Counted from the stretch's first letter, positions 26,917 to 37,571 are shown. The stretch: 64,000 nt of DNA from DASSSQ01 sp963839285 (GCA_963839285.1 CAWIUN010000020.1:186001-250000); one strand, 5' to 3'. The notes: generated by a model not told the origin, from the letters alone. Program-made: numbers and translations.

Positions 26917-28894
26917 ATGAAGACGACGCTCAAGAGAGGGTACGGGCGGGGTGCGGCGGTCGACGGCAACGGGCACGGCGACCGGCCCTCCGGATGCGCT
27001 CGCGGACGGTCACGCGCTACCGCCAGCCGGAGCCGCCGCCGCGCGGCGCGCTGGCGCGTCGTCGGCGGATCCTGCTCGGCACGCTGCTGCTCGCGATCAT
27101 GGTCGCGGGCGGCCTCGCCGGCGGCGCGTACCTCTACTTCCACCAGTCCGTCGCCGCCGTCCGCGCCCATACGCCGGACGTGAAGAAGGCCGCGCAGCAG
27201 CTCGACATCGCCGCTCGCGAACCACGCGCGCGATCGCGCTCGTCGTCGGCTACGACCACCGCATGGGCGTCGAGCGACCGGCGAGGCGTCGCGCTCGGAC
27301 ACGATGATGCTCGTCCGCGCCGACCCGGTCACGAAGCACGATCTCGCTGCTCTCGTTCCCGCGCGACCTGCTCGTCGAGCTCTACTGCCCGGACAAGGAC
27401 GGCAACCCGGTCGCGCAGGGCAGCGGGAAGATCAACTCCGCCTACGCGATCTGCGGCTCGCAGGGCTCGCTCGCGACGGTGAAGCAGCTGACCGGGCTGC
27501 CGATCAACTACCTGATCACGGTCGACTTCCACGGCTTCAAGGAGGTCGTCGACAGCGTCCACGGCGTCTGGATGGACGTCGACCGCCGCTACTACAACAA
27601 GAACGTCGGCACCGCGGCTCGACGAACTACGCCAACATCAACCTCCAGCCCGGCTACCAGCGGCTGAACGGCGAGCCAGGCGCTCGCCTTCGTCCGCTTC
27701 CGGCACACCGACTCCGACTTCTACCGGCTCGCGCGCCAGCAGGAGTTCGTGAAGGCGTTCAAGCAGCAGGTCTCGAGCTCGCTGATCGCCGCTCGACCTG
27801 CCGAAGATCGTGTCGGCGATCACGCGACAACGTCGAGGTCGGCTCGACCGGCGACAGCCAGCCTCGGCCGGACGATCCTCCGCTACGCGCTCTTCGCCTA
27901 CGAGCTGCCGAGCGGGCACTTCTTCCAGGCGAAGATCGACAGCGTCGGCCAGGACGCGTACTACAACGTGATCGCGTCGCCCGACTCGCATCCAGAAGGC
28001 GCTGCCGAGGATTCCAGAACCCCGGACGTGGAGGCGCCGAAGAAGGCGACGGCCGCGGCGCTCGGACCTGAAGCCGAAGACGAAGGCGCCGCCGGCCGAA
28101 GAGCGACCTACGTCGTACGTCCTGAACGGCAACGGCGTCGCCGGCGCGGCCGCGAACGCCGCCTACGCTGCTCGGCCGAGCGCGGCTACCAGATGCTCGA
28201 CGTCGAGCTCGCCGGCGAACGCGCCGACGCAGGACTACTACAAGACGACGATCTTCTACGACGAAGGGCGACGAGAAGGCGCTCGCGGCGGCGAAGCCGA
28301 TGGCGAACCTGTTCGCGCCGGCCGACGTCGCGCCGATGACGCCGGCGATCCGCAAGCTCTCGCCGGAGGGGACGATGCTGACCGTCGTCGTCGGCCAGAC
28401 CTTCCACGGCGACATCGCGCCGGCGCCGGTCGACAAGACGCCCGAGCACGCAGCCGGCGGACGTGCGCTACGACCCGGGCCAGGCCGAGGGCGCCGTCGC
28501 GGAGCGGCAGCCGCGGGTGCCGTACCCGCTGATGGTGCCGACGGTGGTCGAGCAGAACTCGCGCCTCTCGATCGCGAGAGCGGCGCGCGGCTCTACAACG
28601 TCGGCGGCCAAGCGCAAGGCGCGTGCGCCTGACCTACGTGACGGGCGCGAGCGAGTACTGGGGCATCCAGGAGACCGACTGGGCGGACGCGCCGGCGCTC
28701 GGGAAGCCGAGCGAGACGCGGCAGATCAAGGGGCGCACGTACGACCTCTACTACTCCGGGTCGCACCTGCACATGGTCGTGCCTCCACGGCGAGGGGGAC
28801 ACGCGCTACTGGGTGGTGAACACCCTGCTCGACATCGCTCTCGAACGAGACGATGATCGCGATCGCGAAGGGCCTGCAGCCGATCTCGAAATGA
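26917..28894 (+). CDS. LytR-CpsA-Psr (LCP) family transferase with LytR_C domain (frame broken)
   Basis: Membrane-anchored enzyme attaching glycopolymers from lipid carriers to peptidoglycan. ATG 26917 gives MKTTLKRGYGRGAAVDGNGH, a basic N terminus, then one membrane helix (RRILLGTLLLAIMVAGGLAG). The LCP domain contains LLSFPRDLLVELYCP and FVRFRHTDSDFYRLARQQEF with the conserved Arg/Asp residues. A C-terminal LytR_C domain follows (VVVLNGNGVAGAAANAAYLL). Indels occur at intervals from about 26995 to 28835, so the 640-residue length is approximate. TATCCT at 26868-26873 is a possible -10. Adjacent sugar-nucleotide genes fit a cell-envelope role. Confidence 0.85.
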
Positions 28895-28944
28895 GCGGTT
28901 TCCCGAACATCTTCTTCACCATTGCGGGTAGGGTCTCGCGCGGG

Positions 28945-30280
28945 ATGAGCCGGATCGCAGTCTTCGGCGCGGGCTACGTCGGCCTCGTCACGGGCGCCTG
29001 CTTCGCCGACCTCGGGCACGACGGTCGTCGTCCGCGACGTCGTCCCCGAGCAGATCGAGCAGCTCCGGCGCGGCGAGGTGCCGATCTACGAGCCAGGCCT
29101 CGAGGAGCTGATCGAGCGCAACCGCGAGCGCCTCGCGTTCACGCTCGACGTGCGCGAGGCGGTCGCGGGCGCCGACTTCCTCTACATCGCCGTCGGCACG
29201 CCGCCGATGTACTCCGGCGACGCCGACCTCTCCGCGGTCTGGACGGTGATCGACGAGCTGCCCGACGGACGCCGGCGGGATCGTCGTGATGAAGAGCACC
29301 GTGCCCGTCGGCACGGGCGAGAAGGTGCGCGCGGCGCTCGACGCGCGCGGCCTCGGCCGCGTCGGCTACGTCTCGAACCCCGAGTTCACCGCCGAGGGCA
29401 CCGCCGTCGACGACTTCCTGCACGCCGACCGCATCGTGATCGGCGCCTTCGAGGAGCGCCGACGGCGACGCGGTCGAGCGCGCTGCACGAGGGCATCGAC
29501 GCGCCGGTCGTGCGCACCGACGTCGCCTCGGCCGAGATGGTCAAGCTCGCCGTCGAACGCGTTCCTCTCGACGCGGATCAGCTTCATCAACGAGATCGCG
29601 AACGTCTGCGAGCTCGTCGGCGCCGACGTCGTCGACGTCGCGCGAGGGGCATGGGCCTCGACCACCGCCTCGGCCAGCACTTCCTGCGCGCGGGAATCGG
29701 CTTCGGCGGGTAGCTGCTTCCCGAAGGACATCAGCGCGCTCAAGCAGCTCGCCGGCAACTCCGGCTACCACTTCCAGCTGCTCGCGGCCGTGATCGAGGT
29801 CAACGAGCTGCAGAAGCGGCGCGTCGTCGGCAAGCTCGAGACGCCACCTCGGGCGGTTGCGCGGGAAGCGGATCGCGCTGCTCGGGCTCGCCTTCAAGCC
29901 GGGCACGGACGACATGCGCGAGGCGCCGAGCCTCGTGCTCGCCTCGCGGCTGCTCGCCGAGGGCGCCGAGGTGCGCGGCTGGGACCCGGTCGCGAAGCCG
30001 GACGATCTGCTGCGGCGTCGACGCTCTGCGACAGCTACGAGGAGGCCGTCGCCGACGCCGACGCGGCGGTGATCGTGACCGAGTGGCCGCGAGCTGAAGG
30101 AGCTCGCCGCGCGCCGAGGTGCGCGACTCGATGCGCCGCCCGCTGATCGTCGACGGCCGCAACCTGCTCGACCCGGCCGCCGTGCGCGCGCTCGGCTTCG
30201 CCTACGAGGGCGTCGGCCGCCCGACCTCGCCGCTCGACGTGCTCCCGGAGACCCCGGAGCGCGAGCACGAGCTGGGGTGA
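28945..30280 (+). CDS. ugd: UDP-glucose 6-dehydrogenase (frame broken)
   Basis: Oxidises UDP-glucose to UDP-glucuronate with NAD+. N-terminal Rossmann motif IAVFGAGYVGLVTGACFADL, YEPGLEEL, STVPVGTGEKVRA and SNPEFTAEGTAVDDF; the catalytic cysteine lies in GIGFGGSCFPKDISALKQLA; the C-terminal domain has LGLAFKPGTDDMREAPS. ATG 28945 is preceded by TAGGGT (28929-28934) but no SD, suggesting a leaderless mRNA. Indels lie near 29022, 29268, 29458, 29562, 29642, 29705 and 30010. The stop overlaps the next GTG (30277-30280). Confidence 0.92.
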
Positions 30281-31386
30281 GCCACCCCGCGGTCATCCTC
30301 GTCGGCGGCAAGGGCACCCGCCTCCGCCCGCTGACCGAGCGGACGCGGAAGGACATGCTGCCGCTCGTCGACCGGCCGCTCCTGGCCTACTGCTTCGAGC
30401 ACCTGCACCGGCACGGCGTCGACCGCGCGGTGCTCTCCTGCGGTTACCTGCCCGACCAGATCCGCGGCTTCTTCGGCGAGGAGTGGAAGGGGCTCGGCCT
30501 CTCCTACCGCGTCGAGGAGGAGCCGCTCGGCACCGGCGGTGCCGTCCGCTTCGCCGCCGAGGGCCTCGACGAGACCTTCTTCGCCGTCAACGGCGACTCG
30601 CTCCGCGAGGCCGACCTCGGCGCGCTCGCCGCCTTCCACCGCGAGACGGGCGCGAAGGCGACGATCCTGCTGACGCCGGTCTCCGACCCGACCCGCTACG
30701 GGCTCGTCCGGCTCGAGCAGGACGGCCGCGTCCAGAGCTTCCTCGAGAAGCCGCGCCCGGAGGAGATCGACACGAACCTGATCAACGCCGGCGTCTACGT
30801 GCTCGAGCCGGAGGTGCTCGACCTGATCCCGCCCGGCCGCGCCGTCTCGATCGAGCGCGAGGTCTTCCCGGCGCTCGTCGAGCAGGGCGCCTGCTACGGG
30901 CTCGCGCTGCCGGGCTACTGGCTCGACGTCGGCACGCCGGAGAGCTTCCTGCAGGCCCACCGCGACGTGCTCGAGCGCAACGTCGAGACCGAGGTGGGGG
31001 AGCTGCTCGGGCGCGACTACACCTACGTGGACGAGGCCGCGGTCGTCGCGGAGGGCGCGAGGCTGGTGCCGCCGGTCTACGTCGGCGGCTCGGTCGAGGC
31101 CGGCGCCCGGATCGGCAGCGTCGCGGTGATCGGCCGGGGCGCGCGTGTGGCCGGCGACGCGGTCGTCGACGGCTCCGTGATCGGCGCGGGCGCGCAGGTC
31201 GGCTCCGGCTGCACGGTCGTCGAGTCGATCGTCGGCGAGGGCGCCGTCCTCGGCGCCGGCTGCTCCGTCCGCGGCCTCTCGATCGTGGGCCCTGGCGCGC
31301 GCATCGGCGCGGGGAATACACTCGACCACGGCGTCCGCGTCGCAGCCGACGCCGTGATCCCCGAGGGAGCCCTGACCTTCTCGTGA
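30277..31386 (+). CDS. Sugar-1-phosphate nucleotidyltransferase with left-handed beta-helix domain
   Basis: Mannose-1-phosphate guanylyltransferase/glucose-1-phosphate nucleotidyltransferase family, 369 residues, uninterrupted. N-terminal nucleotide-binding motif VILVGGKGTRLRPLTERTRK, then GTGGAVRFA, FFAVNGDSL (metal-binding Asp) and FLEKPRPEEI. From about residue 250 a hexapeptide-repeat beta-helix runs (VYVGGSVEAGARIG, VIGAGAQVGSG). GTG 30277 overlaps the ugd stop and its own stop overlaps the next GTG, so three genes are coupled. With the following cupin, GDP-mannose supply is the most likely role. Confidence 0.88.
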   Translation: MSHPAVILVGGKGTRLRPLTERTRKDMLPLVDRPLLAYCFEHLHRHGVDRAVLSCGYLPDQIRGFFGEEWKGLGLSYRVEEEPLGTGGAVRFAAEGLDETFFAVNGDSLREADLGALAAFHRETGAKATILLTPVSDPTRYGLVRLEQDGRVQSFLEKPRPEEIDTNLINAGVYVLEPEVLDLIPPGRAVSIEREVFPALVEQGACYGLALPGYWLDVGTPESFLQAHRDVLERNVETEVGELLGRDYTYVDEAAVVAEGARLVPPVYVGGSVEAGARIGSVAVIGRGARVAGDAVVDGSVIGAGAQVGSGCTVVESIVGEGAVLGAGCSVRGLSIVGPGARIGAGNTLDHGVRVAADAVIPEGALTFS

Positions 31387-31799
31387 CCGACCCGACAGCC
31401 TCGCCGAACCTCGAGAGCCTGGAGCCGTGGGGCTTCGAGACGCGTCGGGTCGACAAGCCCTGGGGCTACGAGCTGATCTGGGCGCTCACGGACGCCTACT
31501 GCGGCAAGCTGCTGCACGTGAACGCGGGCGAGTCGCTCAGCCTCCAGTTCCACGAGGTCAAGGACGAGGCCTGGCTGATCCAGTCCGGCCGCGCGAAGCT
31601 CGAGCTCGGCGCCGTCGGCGACGCGGTGCTGAAGACCGAGGTCGTCGGCCCGGGCGCCGCGTTCCACTACGCGCCCGGCACCGTCCACCGGATCACGGCG
31701 ATCGAGGACACCGACATCCTCGAGGTCTCGACCCCGCACCTCGACGACGTCGTGCGGCTCGAGGACGCGTACGGCCGCGAGGGGACCTCGGCGCCCTGA
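31383..31799 (+). CDS. Cupin, mannose-6-phosphate isomerase type II-like
   Basis: 138-residue single cupin domain. Motifs are WGYELIWALTDAYCGKLLHV, SLQFHEVKDEAWLIQSGRAK (metal-binding His and Glu) and HYAPGTVHRITAIEDTDILE. This equals the C-terminal isomerase module of bifunctional ManC/AlgA proteins, here as a separate gene following a nucleotidyltransferase. It likely interconverts fructose-6-P and mannose-6-P or acts on a related sugar. GTG 31383 overlaps the upstream stop; the TGA at 31797-31799 overlaps the start of the next gene. Confidence 0.8.
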   Translation: MTDPTASPNLESLEPWGFETRRVDKPWGYELIWALTDAYCGKLLHVNAGESLSLQFHEVKDEAWLIQSGRAKLELGAVGDAVLKTEVVGPGAAFHYAPGTVHRITAIEDTDILEVSTPHLDDVVRLEDAYGREGTSAP

Positions 31800-32539
31800 G
31801 CCTGCAGGAGCAGTACCGGGACGACGCGAACCTGCGCGCGCGGATCGACCTGCACGAACGTTTCTCCACGGCGGAGGTGAGCTGGCCGCGCTGGCTCTTC
31901 GACGGGAGCGCGCCGCCGCCCGGCGCGCGCGTGCTCGAGGTCGGCTGCGGGCCGGCGGCGATCTGGGAGGCAAACCTCGACCGGATCGACCCGAGCTGGA
32001 AGCTGACCCTGACCGACTTCTCGGCGGGGATGATCGAGGCCGCTCGCCGGGTGCTGGGCGACCGGGCCGAGTACCTCGTCGCCGACGCCCAGGAACTGCC
32101 CTTCCCGGACGCCTCGTTCGACGTCGTGCTCGCAAACCACATGCTCTATCACGTGCCCGACCGGCCGAAGGCGCTCGCCGAGCTTGCACGCGTGCTCGTC
32201 CCGGGCGGCATGCTGCACGCGGCGACCAACGGCGAGGGCCACATGCGGGAGCTGGACGAGCTCGTCCCCGCCTGGAGCTTCGCGCAGCACACCGACGACT
32301 TCGGCCTCGAGACGGGCGTCGCGCAGCTGGAGCCGTTCTTCATGGACGTGCGGGTCGAGAGGCACGCGTGCGACCTCGAGGTCACCGAGGCCGGCCCCGT
32401 GGTCGCCTACGTGCGGTCGAGCCACACGTTCCGCGGCGACCCCGAGATCGTTCGCGCGCCCGTCGAGGCGGCGATCGAGCACGACGGCGTCTTCCGGATC
32501 CGCAAGTCGCAGGGCGTCATCCACGCGCGGCGACCTTGA
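31796..32539 (+). CDS. Class I SAM-dependent methyltransferase, possible CTG start
   Basis: About 247 residues, uninterrupted. Motif I RVLEVGCGPAAIWEANLD, FPDASFDVVLANHMLYHVPD and ELARVLVPGGMLHAATNGEG are the UbiE/Methyltransf_11 fold. Substrate unknown. No ATG, GTG or TTG exists in frame near the 5' end; CTG 31796 overlaps the preceding stop as CTGA and lies 10 nt after gagggga, so it is the best start. An overlapping SAH hydrolase locus downstream would remove its by-product. Confidence 0.75.
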   Translation: MSLQEQYRDDANLRARIDLHERFSTAEVSWPRWLFDGSAPPPGARVLEVGCGPAAIWEANLDRIDPSWKLTLTDFSAGMIEAARRVLGDRAEYLVADAQELPFPDASFDVVLANHMLYHVPDRPKALAELARVLVPGGMLHAATNGEGHMRELDELVPAWSFAQHTDDFGLETGVAQLEPFFMDVRVERHACDLEVTEAGPVVAYVRSSHTFRGDPEIVRAPVEAAIEHDGVFRIRKSQGVIHARRP

Positions 32540-32550
32540 CACAGTCGTGC

Positions 32551-32556
32551 TAAGGT
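32551..32556 (+). promoter_or_regulatory. -10 element and possible MerR operator
   Basis: TAAGGT lies 8 nt before the MerR start, again without an SD. It falls within an imperfect inverted repeat (CACA...TGTG, 32540-32560), where MerR regulators usually bind between promoter elements. Autoregulation is inferred only. Confidence 0.35.
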
Positions 32557-32564
32557 TGTGCCGC

Positions 32565-32905
32565 ATGCAGGAGCACCTGACCGTGGGCGAGGCGGCCGCG
32601 CGCAGCGGCTGGTCGCGCCCGGATGCTGCGCTACATCGAGCGCGTCGGCCTCGTCGTCCCCGAGCGGACGGCGGCCGGCTACCGCGTCTACGGCCTGCGC
32701 GAGCTGAACCAGCTCCGCTCGCTCGCGCGGCTGCGGCAGCCGCTTCGGCGTCGCGCTCGACGAGATGGCGTTCGTGCTCCGGCTGCGGCGCGACCCGGAG
32801 CTGCGGGCGGCCGTCGAGACCTGGCTTGCCGGCAGCGACGTCGCCCATACCCCCGCCTGGGTCGAGTGGGAGCAGCGCAAGCACGAGCGGTTGCTCGTGG
32901 CGTAG
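32565..32905 (+). CDS. MerR-family transcriptional regulator (two indels)
   Basis: About 113 residues. The N-terminal winged helix reads LTVGEAAARSGW then MLRYIERVGLVVPERTAAGY and RVYGLRELNQLRSLARLR, the standard MerR DNA-binding module, followed by a dimerisation helix (ALDEMAFVLRLRRDPELRAA). There is no C-terminal effector domain beyond about 40 residues, so no ligand can be suggested. Indels are near 32620 and 32742. Located between the methyltransferase and sahH. Confidence 0.8.
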
Positions 32906-32940
32906 CTACACTCGGCGGCTGACCAACGAGAGGCAGACAC

Positions 32941-34214
32941 ATGGCAACGACCAAGCGACACGACGTGAAGGATCTGGGGCTCGCCGCCGAGGGCGTCCGC
33001 CGCATCGAGTGGGCCGACCGGCAGATGCCGGTGCTGGCCGCGATCAGGGAGCGCTTCGAGCGCGAGCAGCCGCTCGACGGCTACCGCGTCTCGGCGTGCC
33101 TGCACGTGACGACCGAGACGGCGAACCTGATGCGCACGCTCAAGGCGGGCGGCGCCGACGTCGTCCTCTGCGCGTCGAACCCCCTGTCGACCCAGGACGA
33201 CGTCGCCGCGGCGCTCGTCGAGAGCTACGACATCGCCGCCTTCGCGATCAAGGGCGAGGACAACGACACCTACTACAGGCACATCGAGGCGGCCGTCGAC
33301 CACAAGCCGCAGCTGACGATGGACGACGGCGCCGACGTGATCGGCGTCCTGCACGCGCACCGCCGCGAGCAGCTCGTCGGACATCATCGCCGGCACCGAG
33401 GAGACGACGACCGGCGTCATCCGCCTGAAGGCGATGGAGGCCGACGGCGCGCTCGCGTTCCCGGTGATCGCCGTCAACGAGGCGAAGACCAAGCACCTGT
33501 TCGACAACCGCTACGGCACCGGCCAGTCGACGATCGACGGGATCATCCGCGCGACCAACGTCCTGCTCGCCGGCAAGCGCTTCGTCGTCGCCGGCTACGG
33601 CTGGGTCGGGCGCGGCGTCGCCATGCGGGCCAAGGGGCTCGGCGCGCACGTGATCGTGACCGAGGTCGACCCGATGCGCGCGCTCGAGGCGCTGATGGAC
33701 GGCTTCGAGGTGATGCCGATGGCGCGAGGCCGCCAAGGTCGGCGACATCTTCTGCACCGCCACCGGCGACAAGCACGTGATCGCCGCGCGAGCACTTCGC
33801 GTCGATGAAGGACGGCGCGATCCTCGCCAACACGGGCCACTTCAACGTCGAGATCGACATCCCGGCGCTGCGCTCGCTCGGCGAAGGAGACGCGCGAGGC
33901 GCGGCAGTTCGTCGAGGAGTTCACGATGGAGGACGGCCGCGGCATCTACCTGCTCGCCGAGGGGCGGCTCGTCAACATCTCGGCCGCCGAGGGGCATCCG
34001 GCGATCGTGATGGACATGTCCTTCGCGAACCAGGCGCTCTCGGCCGAGTACGCGGTCCAGAACGCCGCCGAGCCTCGAGCGGAAGGTCTATCCCGTGCCG
34101 GACGAGATCGACCGCGAGATCGCCCGCCTGAAGCTGGCGACGATGGGCGCCACCATCGACCGTCTCACCGAGGAGCAGGCGCAGTACCTGGCCTCGTGGG
34201 ACGAGGGGACCTAG
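32941..34214 (+). CDS. ahcY: Adenosylhomocysteinase (frame broken in second half)
   Basis: Reversibly hydrolyses S-adenosylhomocysteine to adenosine and homocysteine, using bound NAD+. Motifs are CLHVTTETANLMRTLKAGGA, NPLSTQDDVAAAL, VNEAKTKHLFDNRYGTGQST, the NAD loop GKRFVVAGYGWVGRGVAMRA and FNVEIDIPAL, then MDMSFANQALSAEY. The length of about 420 residues fits the form lacking the extra insertion. ATG 32941 follows gagagg and a TACACT -10 (32907-32912). Indels are near 33378, 33728, 33788, 33890 and 34075. It feeds homocysteine back to MetH. Confidence 0.94.
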
Positions 34215-34232
34215 GTCGAAACGGCTTCGGCT

Positions 34233-34255
34233 CCTTGTGACGAAAAGTCACAAGG
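34233..34255 (+). terminator. Hairpin terminator after ahcY
   Basis: ccttgtgac (34233-34241) pairs perfectly with gtcacaagg (34247-34255) around a gaaaa loop, 18 nt after the ahcY stop. Confidence 0.7.
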
Positions 34256-34274
34256 CCCCGGACCTGCTCCTCCC

Positions 34275-35244
34275 ATGGGTCACGCGCTCGAGCCGCACGA
34301 CATCCTCCGCCTCGAGGCGGATCGCGTCGTACTGCTCGACCAGCGGCGGCTCCCGGAGGAGGACGACCTGGGTCGAGTGCCGCACCGCCGCCGACGTCGC
34401 CGACGCGATCCGGACGATGGTCGTCCGCGGCGCGCCGGCGATCGGGATCGCGGCCGCCTACGGCTACGCGCTCGCGGTGGCGCGCGGCGAGGACGCGGCC
34501 GAGGCGGCCGGCGTGCTCGCGGCCTCGCGGCCGACCGCCGTCAACCTGCGCGTGGGCGCTCGCGCGAGGTGCGCGGCGGCGGAGGATCCCGCGGCCGCCG
34601 CGCGCCGGATCCACGACGACGAGGTCGAGCGCTGCCGCCGCATGGGCGCTCACGGAGCCGACCTGCTCTTCCCCGGCGTGCGCGTGCTCACCCACTGCAA
34701 CGCCGGCGGCCTCGCGACGGGCGGCTACGGCTCGGCGGTCGGGATGATCCGCGCGGGCTTCGAGCGCGGCCTCGTCGAGCACGTGGTCGTCGACGAGACG
34801 AGGCCGCTGCTCCAGGGCGCGCGCCTGACCGCCTACGAGCTCGAGGCGCTCGGGATCCCGCACACCGTGATCGCCGACTCCGCCGCCGCGTCGCTGATGG
34901 CGCGGCGGCGAGGTCGACTGCGTCGATCACCGGCGCCGACCGGATCGCGGCCAACGGCGACACGGCGAACAAGATCGGCACCTACTCGCTCGCCGTCGCC
35001 GCCGACCACCACGGCCTGCCGCTGTACGTCGTCGCGCCGACGTCGACGATCGACCCCGACACGCCGACCGGCAACGGCATCCCGATCGAGGAGCGCGACC
35101 CGACCGAGGTGACCGGCGCGCTTCCCGGCCCGAAACCCGGCGTTCGACGTGACTCCGGCCGCCCTGATCGCGGCGATCGTCACCGAGGAGGGCGTCCACG
35201 ACGCGCCCTACGAGCAGTCGCTCCCGCGCGTGGTCGCCGCATGA
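34275..35244 (+). CDS. mtnA: Methylthioribose-1-phosphate isomerase, eIF2B-alpha/MtnA family (frame broken)
   Basis: Aldose-ketose isomerase of the methionine salvage pathway. Motifs are RTMVVRGAPAIGIAAAYGYA, VLTHCNAGGLATGGYGSAVG, VDETRPLLQGARLTAYEL (catalytic region) and VITGADRIAANGDTANKIGT. About 320 residues. Indels are near 34368, 34560, 34912 and 35142. No other mtn genes are in view, so isomerisation of another 5-deoxyribose- or ribose-1-phosphate cannot be excluded. Its stop overlaps the following ATG (35241-35244). Confidence 0.88.
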
Positions 35245-36015
35245 AGGCGGTGATCCTCGCCGCCGGGCTACGCGACGAGGCTGCGACCGCTGACCGACGA
35301 GCTGCCGAAGCAGCTGCTGCCGGTGGGCGGGCGGCCGATCCTCGACTGGATCCTCGACAAGATCCGCGAGGTCGAGGAGGTCGACGGCGTCCACCTCGTC
35401 ACGAACAGCCGCTTCGCGGCCGACCTTCGAGCGCTGGGGAGCGGAGAACGGCGTCGCCGTCCACGACGACGGCACGACGACGAACGACGACCGGCTCGGC
35501 GCGGTCGGCGACCTGCGGCTGACGATCGACCGCGCCGCCCTCGACGACGACCTGCTCGTCGTCGCCGGCGACAACCTGTTCGACTTCGGCCTCGCCGACT
35601 ACGCCGCCTTCTGGCACGAGCGGCCCGGCTGCGAGCGCCGTCGCGGTCTACGACTGCGGCGACGTCGAGCTGGCCACGCACTTCGGCATCGTCGACCTCG
35701 ACGAGCACGGGCGGATCGTGCACTTCGTCGAGAAGCCGAGCGAGCCGCCGTCGACGCTGGCCGCCACCGCCACCTACATCTTCCGCCGCGAGCACGTCCC
35801 GCTCGTCGAGCAGTACCTCGGCCAGGGCCACTCGCCGGACAACATCGGCAGCTTCCTCGGGCTGGCTGGCGGAGCGCCGGCCGGTCTACGGCTACCGCTT
35901 CGCGGGCGAGTGGTGGGACATCGGCAACCGCGAGCAGCTGCTCGAGGCGGACAACCGTATGCGCGCCCGCGTCGGGCTGCCGCAGCGCGACGCGTACACG
36001 CTGGACCCGCCCTAA
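35241..36015 (+). CDS. Sugar nucleotidyltransferase (RmlA-like), frame broken
   Basis: About 255 residues without a beta-helix domain. It shows LAAGYATRLRPLTDELPKQL followed by LPVGGRPILDWIL (nucleotide-binding loop and Lys), LVVAGDNLFDF (metal site), FVEKPSEPPSTLAATATYIF and GEWWDIGNREQL. These are features of glucose-1-phosphate thymidylyltransferases and relatives. Coupled to mtnA by ATGA. Indels are near 35272, 35430, 35635 and 35870. The exact nucleotide and sugar are unknown. Confidence 0.8.
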
Positions 36016-36086
36016 TCCGGGCGCTCCCCGATTCGCGTCCGCCGGCGCGGGGGCAGGCTCGGCGGCAGCGACGAAGGAGGTGGGAG

Positions 36087-36764
36087 ATGAAGCGTCTGCT
36101 CGCCGTCGGCGCGGGCGTGGCCGGCGTCCTCGGCGTCAGTCGCGCGATCCTGCGCAATGCGGGCGCGACCTGCGAGGAGCGCCGCGCGGAGATGCCCGGC
36201 GACGACGTCGTCCCGGGCGCGAAGGGCCGATCGACGATGGCGGTGACGATCGCCGCGCCGCCGAAGGACGTCTGGCCGTGGCTCGTGCAGATGGGCTGCA
36301 CCCGGGCCGGCTGGTACAGCTGGGACCGGCTCGACAACAGCGGCGTGCCCAGCGCCGACACGATCCATCCGGAGTGGCAGAGCATCGAGGTGGGTGACCG
36401 CCTGCCCTCGACGCCCGACGGCCGCTCCTGGTTCACGGTCGCGGCGGTCGAGCCGGAGCGCGCGCTCGTCCTCCGCGCGACGGTCGACCTGCGCGGACGG
36501 GCCTACGACCCGGCCGGCGAGCCGCCGCGCGTCTCGAGCGACGGCTCCTGGAGCTTCCTGCTGGAGCCGCACGAGGAGGGCACGCGCCTGATCGTCCGCG
36601 GGCAAGGAGTCACGCGGCCGCGGCTCTTCGGACTGCTCTCGGACGTGCTCGTCTGGGGCCCGGCGCACTTCGTCATGCAGCGCCGGCAGTTCCGGAACCT
36701 GAAGCGGCGGATCGAGAGCGCTCCGGCGCCCGTCGAGGCGCCGGAGCTCGTCCACTCGGCCTAG
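36087..36764 (+). CDS. SRPBCC-family protein
   Basis: 225 residues, uninterrupted, with a strong SD (gaaggaggtgggag). A short hydrophobic N-terminal stretch (LLAVGAGVAGVLGVSRAILR) may be a membrane anchor. The body fits the START-like SRPBCC fold: MAVTIAAPPKDVWPWLVQMG, GWYSWDRLDNSGVPSADTIH, WSFLLEPHEEGTRLIVRGQG. Such proteins bind hydrophobic ligands or act as cyclase/aromatase-like enzymes; no specific role can be assigned. A perfect terminator follows. Confidence 0.75.
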   Translation: MKRLLAVGAGVAGVLGVSRAILRNAGATCEERRAEMPGDDVVPGAKGRSTMAVTIAAPPKDVWPWLVQMGCTRAGWYSWDRLDNSGVPSADTIHPEWQSIEVGDRLPSTPDGRSWFTVAAVEPERALVLRATVDLRGRAYDPAGEPPRVSSDGSWSFLLEPHEEGTRLIVRGQGVTRPRLFGLLSDVLVWGPAHFVMQRRQFRNLKRRIESAPAPVEAPELVHSA

Positions 36765-36775
36765 AGCGCACGAAC

Positions 36776-36802
36776 GCCGGGCGCTCCTGTGGAGCGCCCG
36801 GC
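36776..36802 (+). terminator. 12-bp hairpin terminator
   Basis: gccgggcgctcc (36776-36787) pairs perfectly with ggagcgcccggc (36791-36802) across a tgt loop, 12 nt after the SRPBCC stop. Confidence 0.75.
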
Positions 36803-36856
36803 ACGCTCTCGGCACGCTTCCGGCGCAGCACCGCGCGCCTCCTGGCCCTACGCTCG

Positions 36857-37539
36857 GTGGATCGAGCTGCTCGACCTCCTGCTGCCGCAGCGCTGCCTCG
36901 GCTGCGAGGCTCCCGGCGCCCTGCTCTGCGGCGCCTGCCGCACGGCGACTGCCGCGGCTCGACGGGACGCTCTGCGACCGCTGCGGCGCGCCGACCGCCT
37001 GGCCGGTCGCGCGCTGCCGCGAGTGCGCCGGCCGCCGGCTCGCATTCGCCCGGGCGCGGGCGGCCGTCGGCTACGACCGCACCGTCCGCGCGCTCGTCGC
37101 CGGCTGGAAGGAGCGCGGCCTCCGCCGCGTGACGGCGCTCGCCGCCGACCTCGTCGTCGAGGTCGTGCCGCGGCCGGACGCGGCCGCGCTCGCCTGGATC
37201 CCGCCCGACCGCGACCGCGTCCTCGAGCGCGGCCACTCGACCGCGGAGCGGCTCGCGCGCGAGCTCGGACGCCGCTGGGAGCTCGAGCCGCTGCCGCTCC
37301 TCGCCCGCGCGCGCGCCGTCCGGCCGCAGCGCGGGCTCGCGCTCCGCGAGCGGCGTCGCAACGTCGTCGGCGCCTTCGGGCCGCGCGGCCGCGTCCCCGC
37401 GCGGGTCTGTCTCGTCGACGACGTGTACACGACGGGAGCGACCGTCTCGGCGGCGGCGACGGCGCTGCGCGCGGGCGGCGCGCGGCGAATCGAGGTCGTC
37501 GTGTTCGCACGCGCCCTTCGTTCGTTAGATTGCGAGTAG
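36857..37539 (+). CDS. comF: ComF-family phosphoribosyltransferase-like protein (few indels)
   Basis: About 225 residues. Removing one inserted base just after GTG 36857 gives the canonical start IELLDLLLPQRCLGC. Four CxxC pairs (CLGC, CGAC, CDRC, CREC) form the N-terminal zinc ribbon, followed by a PRTase-like domain with the PRPP loop VCLVDDVYTTGATVSAAATA. ComF proteins act in DNA uptake or in processing of single-stranded DNA. Indels are near 36860 and 36957; from 37081 the frame is clean. It lies directly upstream of hpf. Confidence 0.82.
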
Positions 37540-37571
37540 AACGGCTGGCAAGCCACCCCAGGAGGCGTTGC

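Noticed and set aside
32536..32556. TTGACA as the -35 of the merR promoter
   Set aside because: It is only 9-10 nt from the TAAGGT -10, far below the 16-19 nt spacing required.
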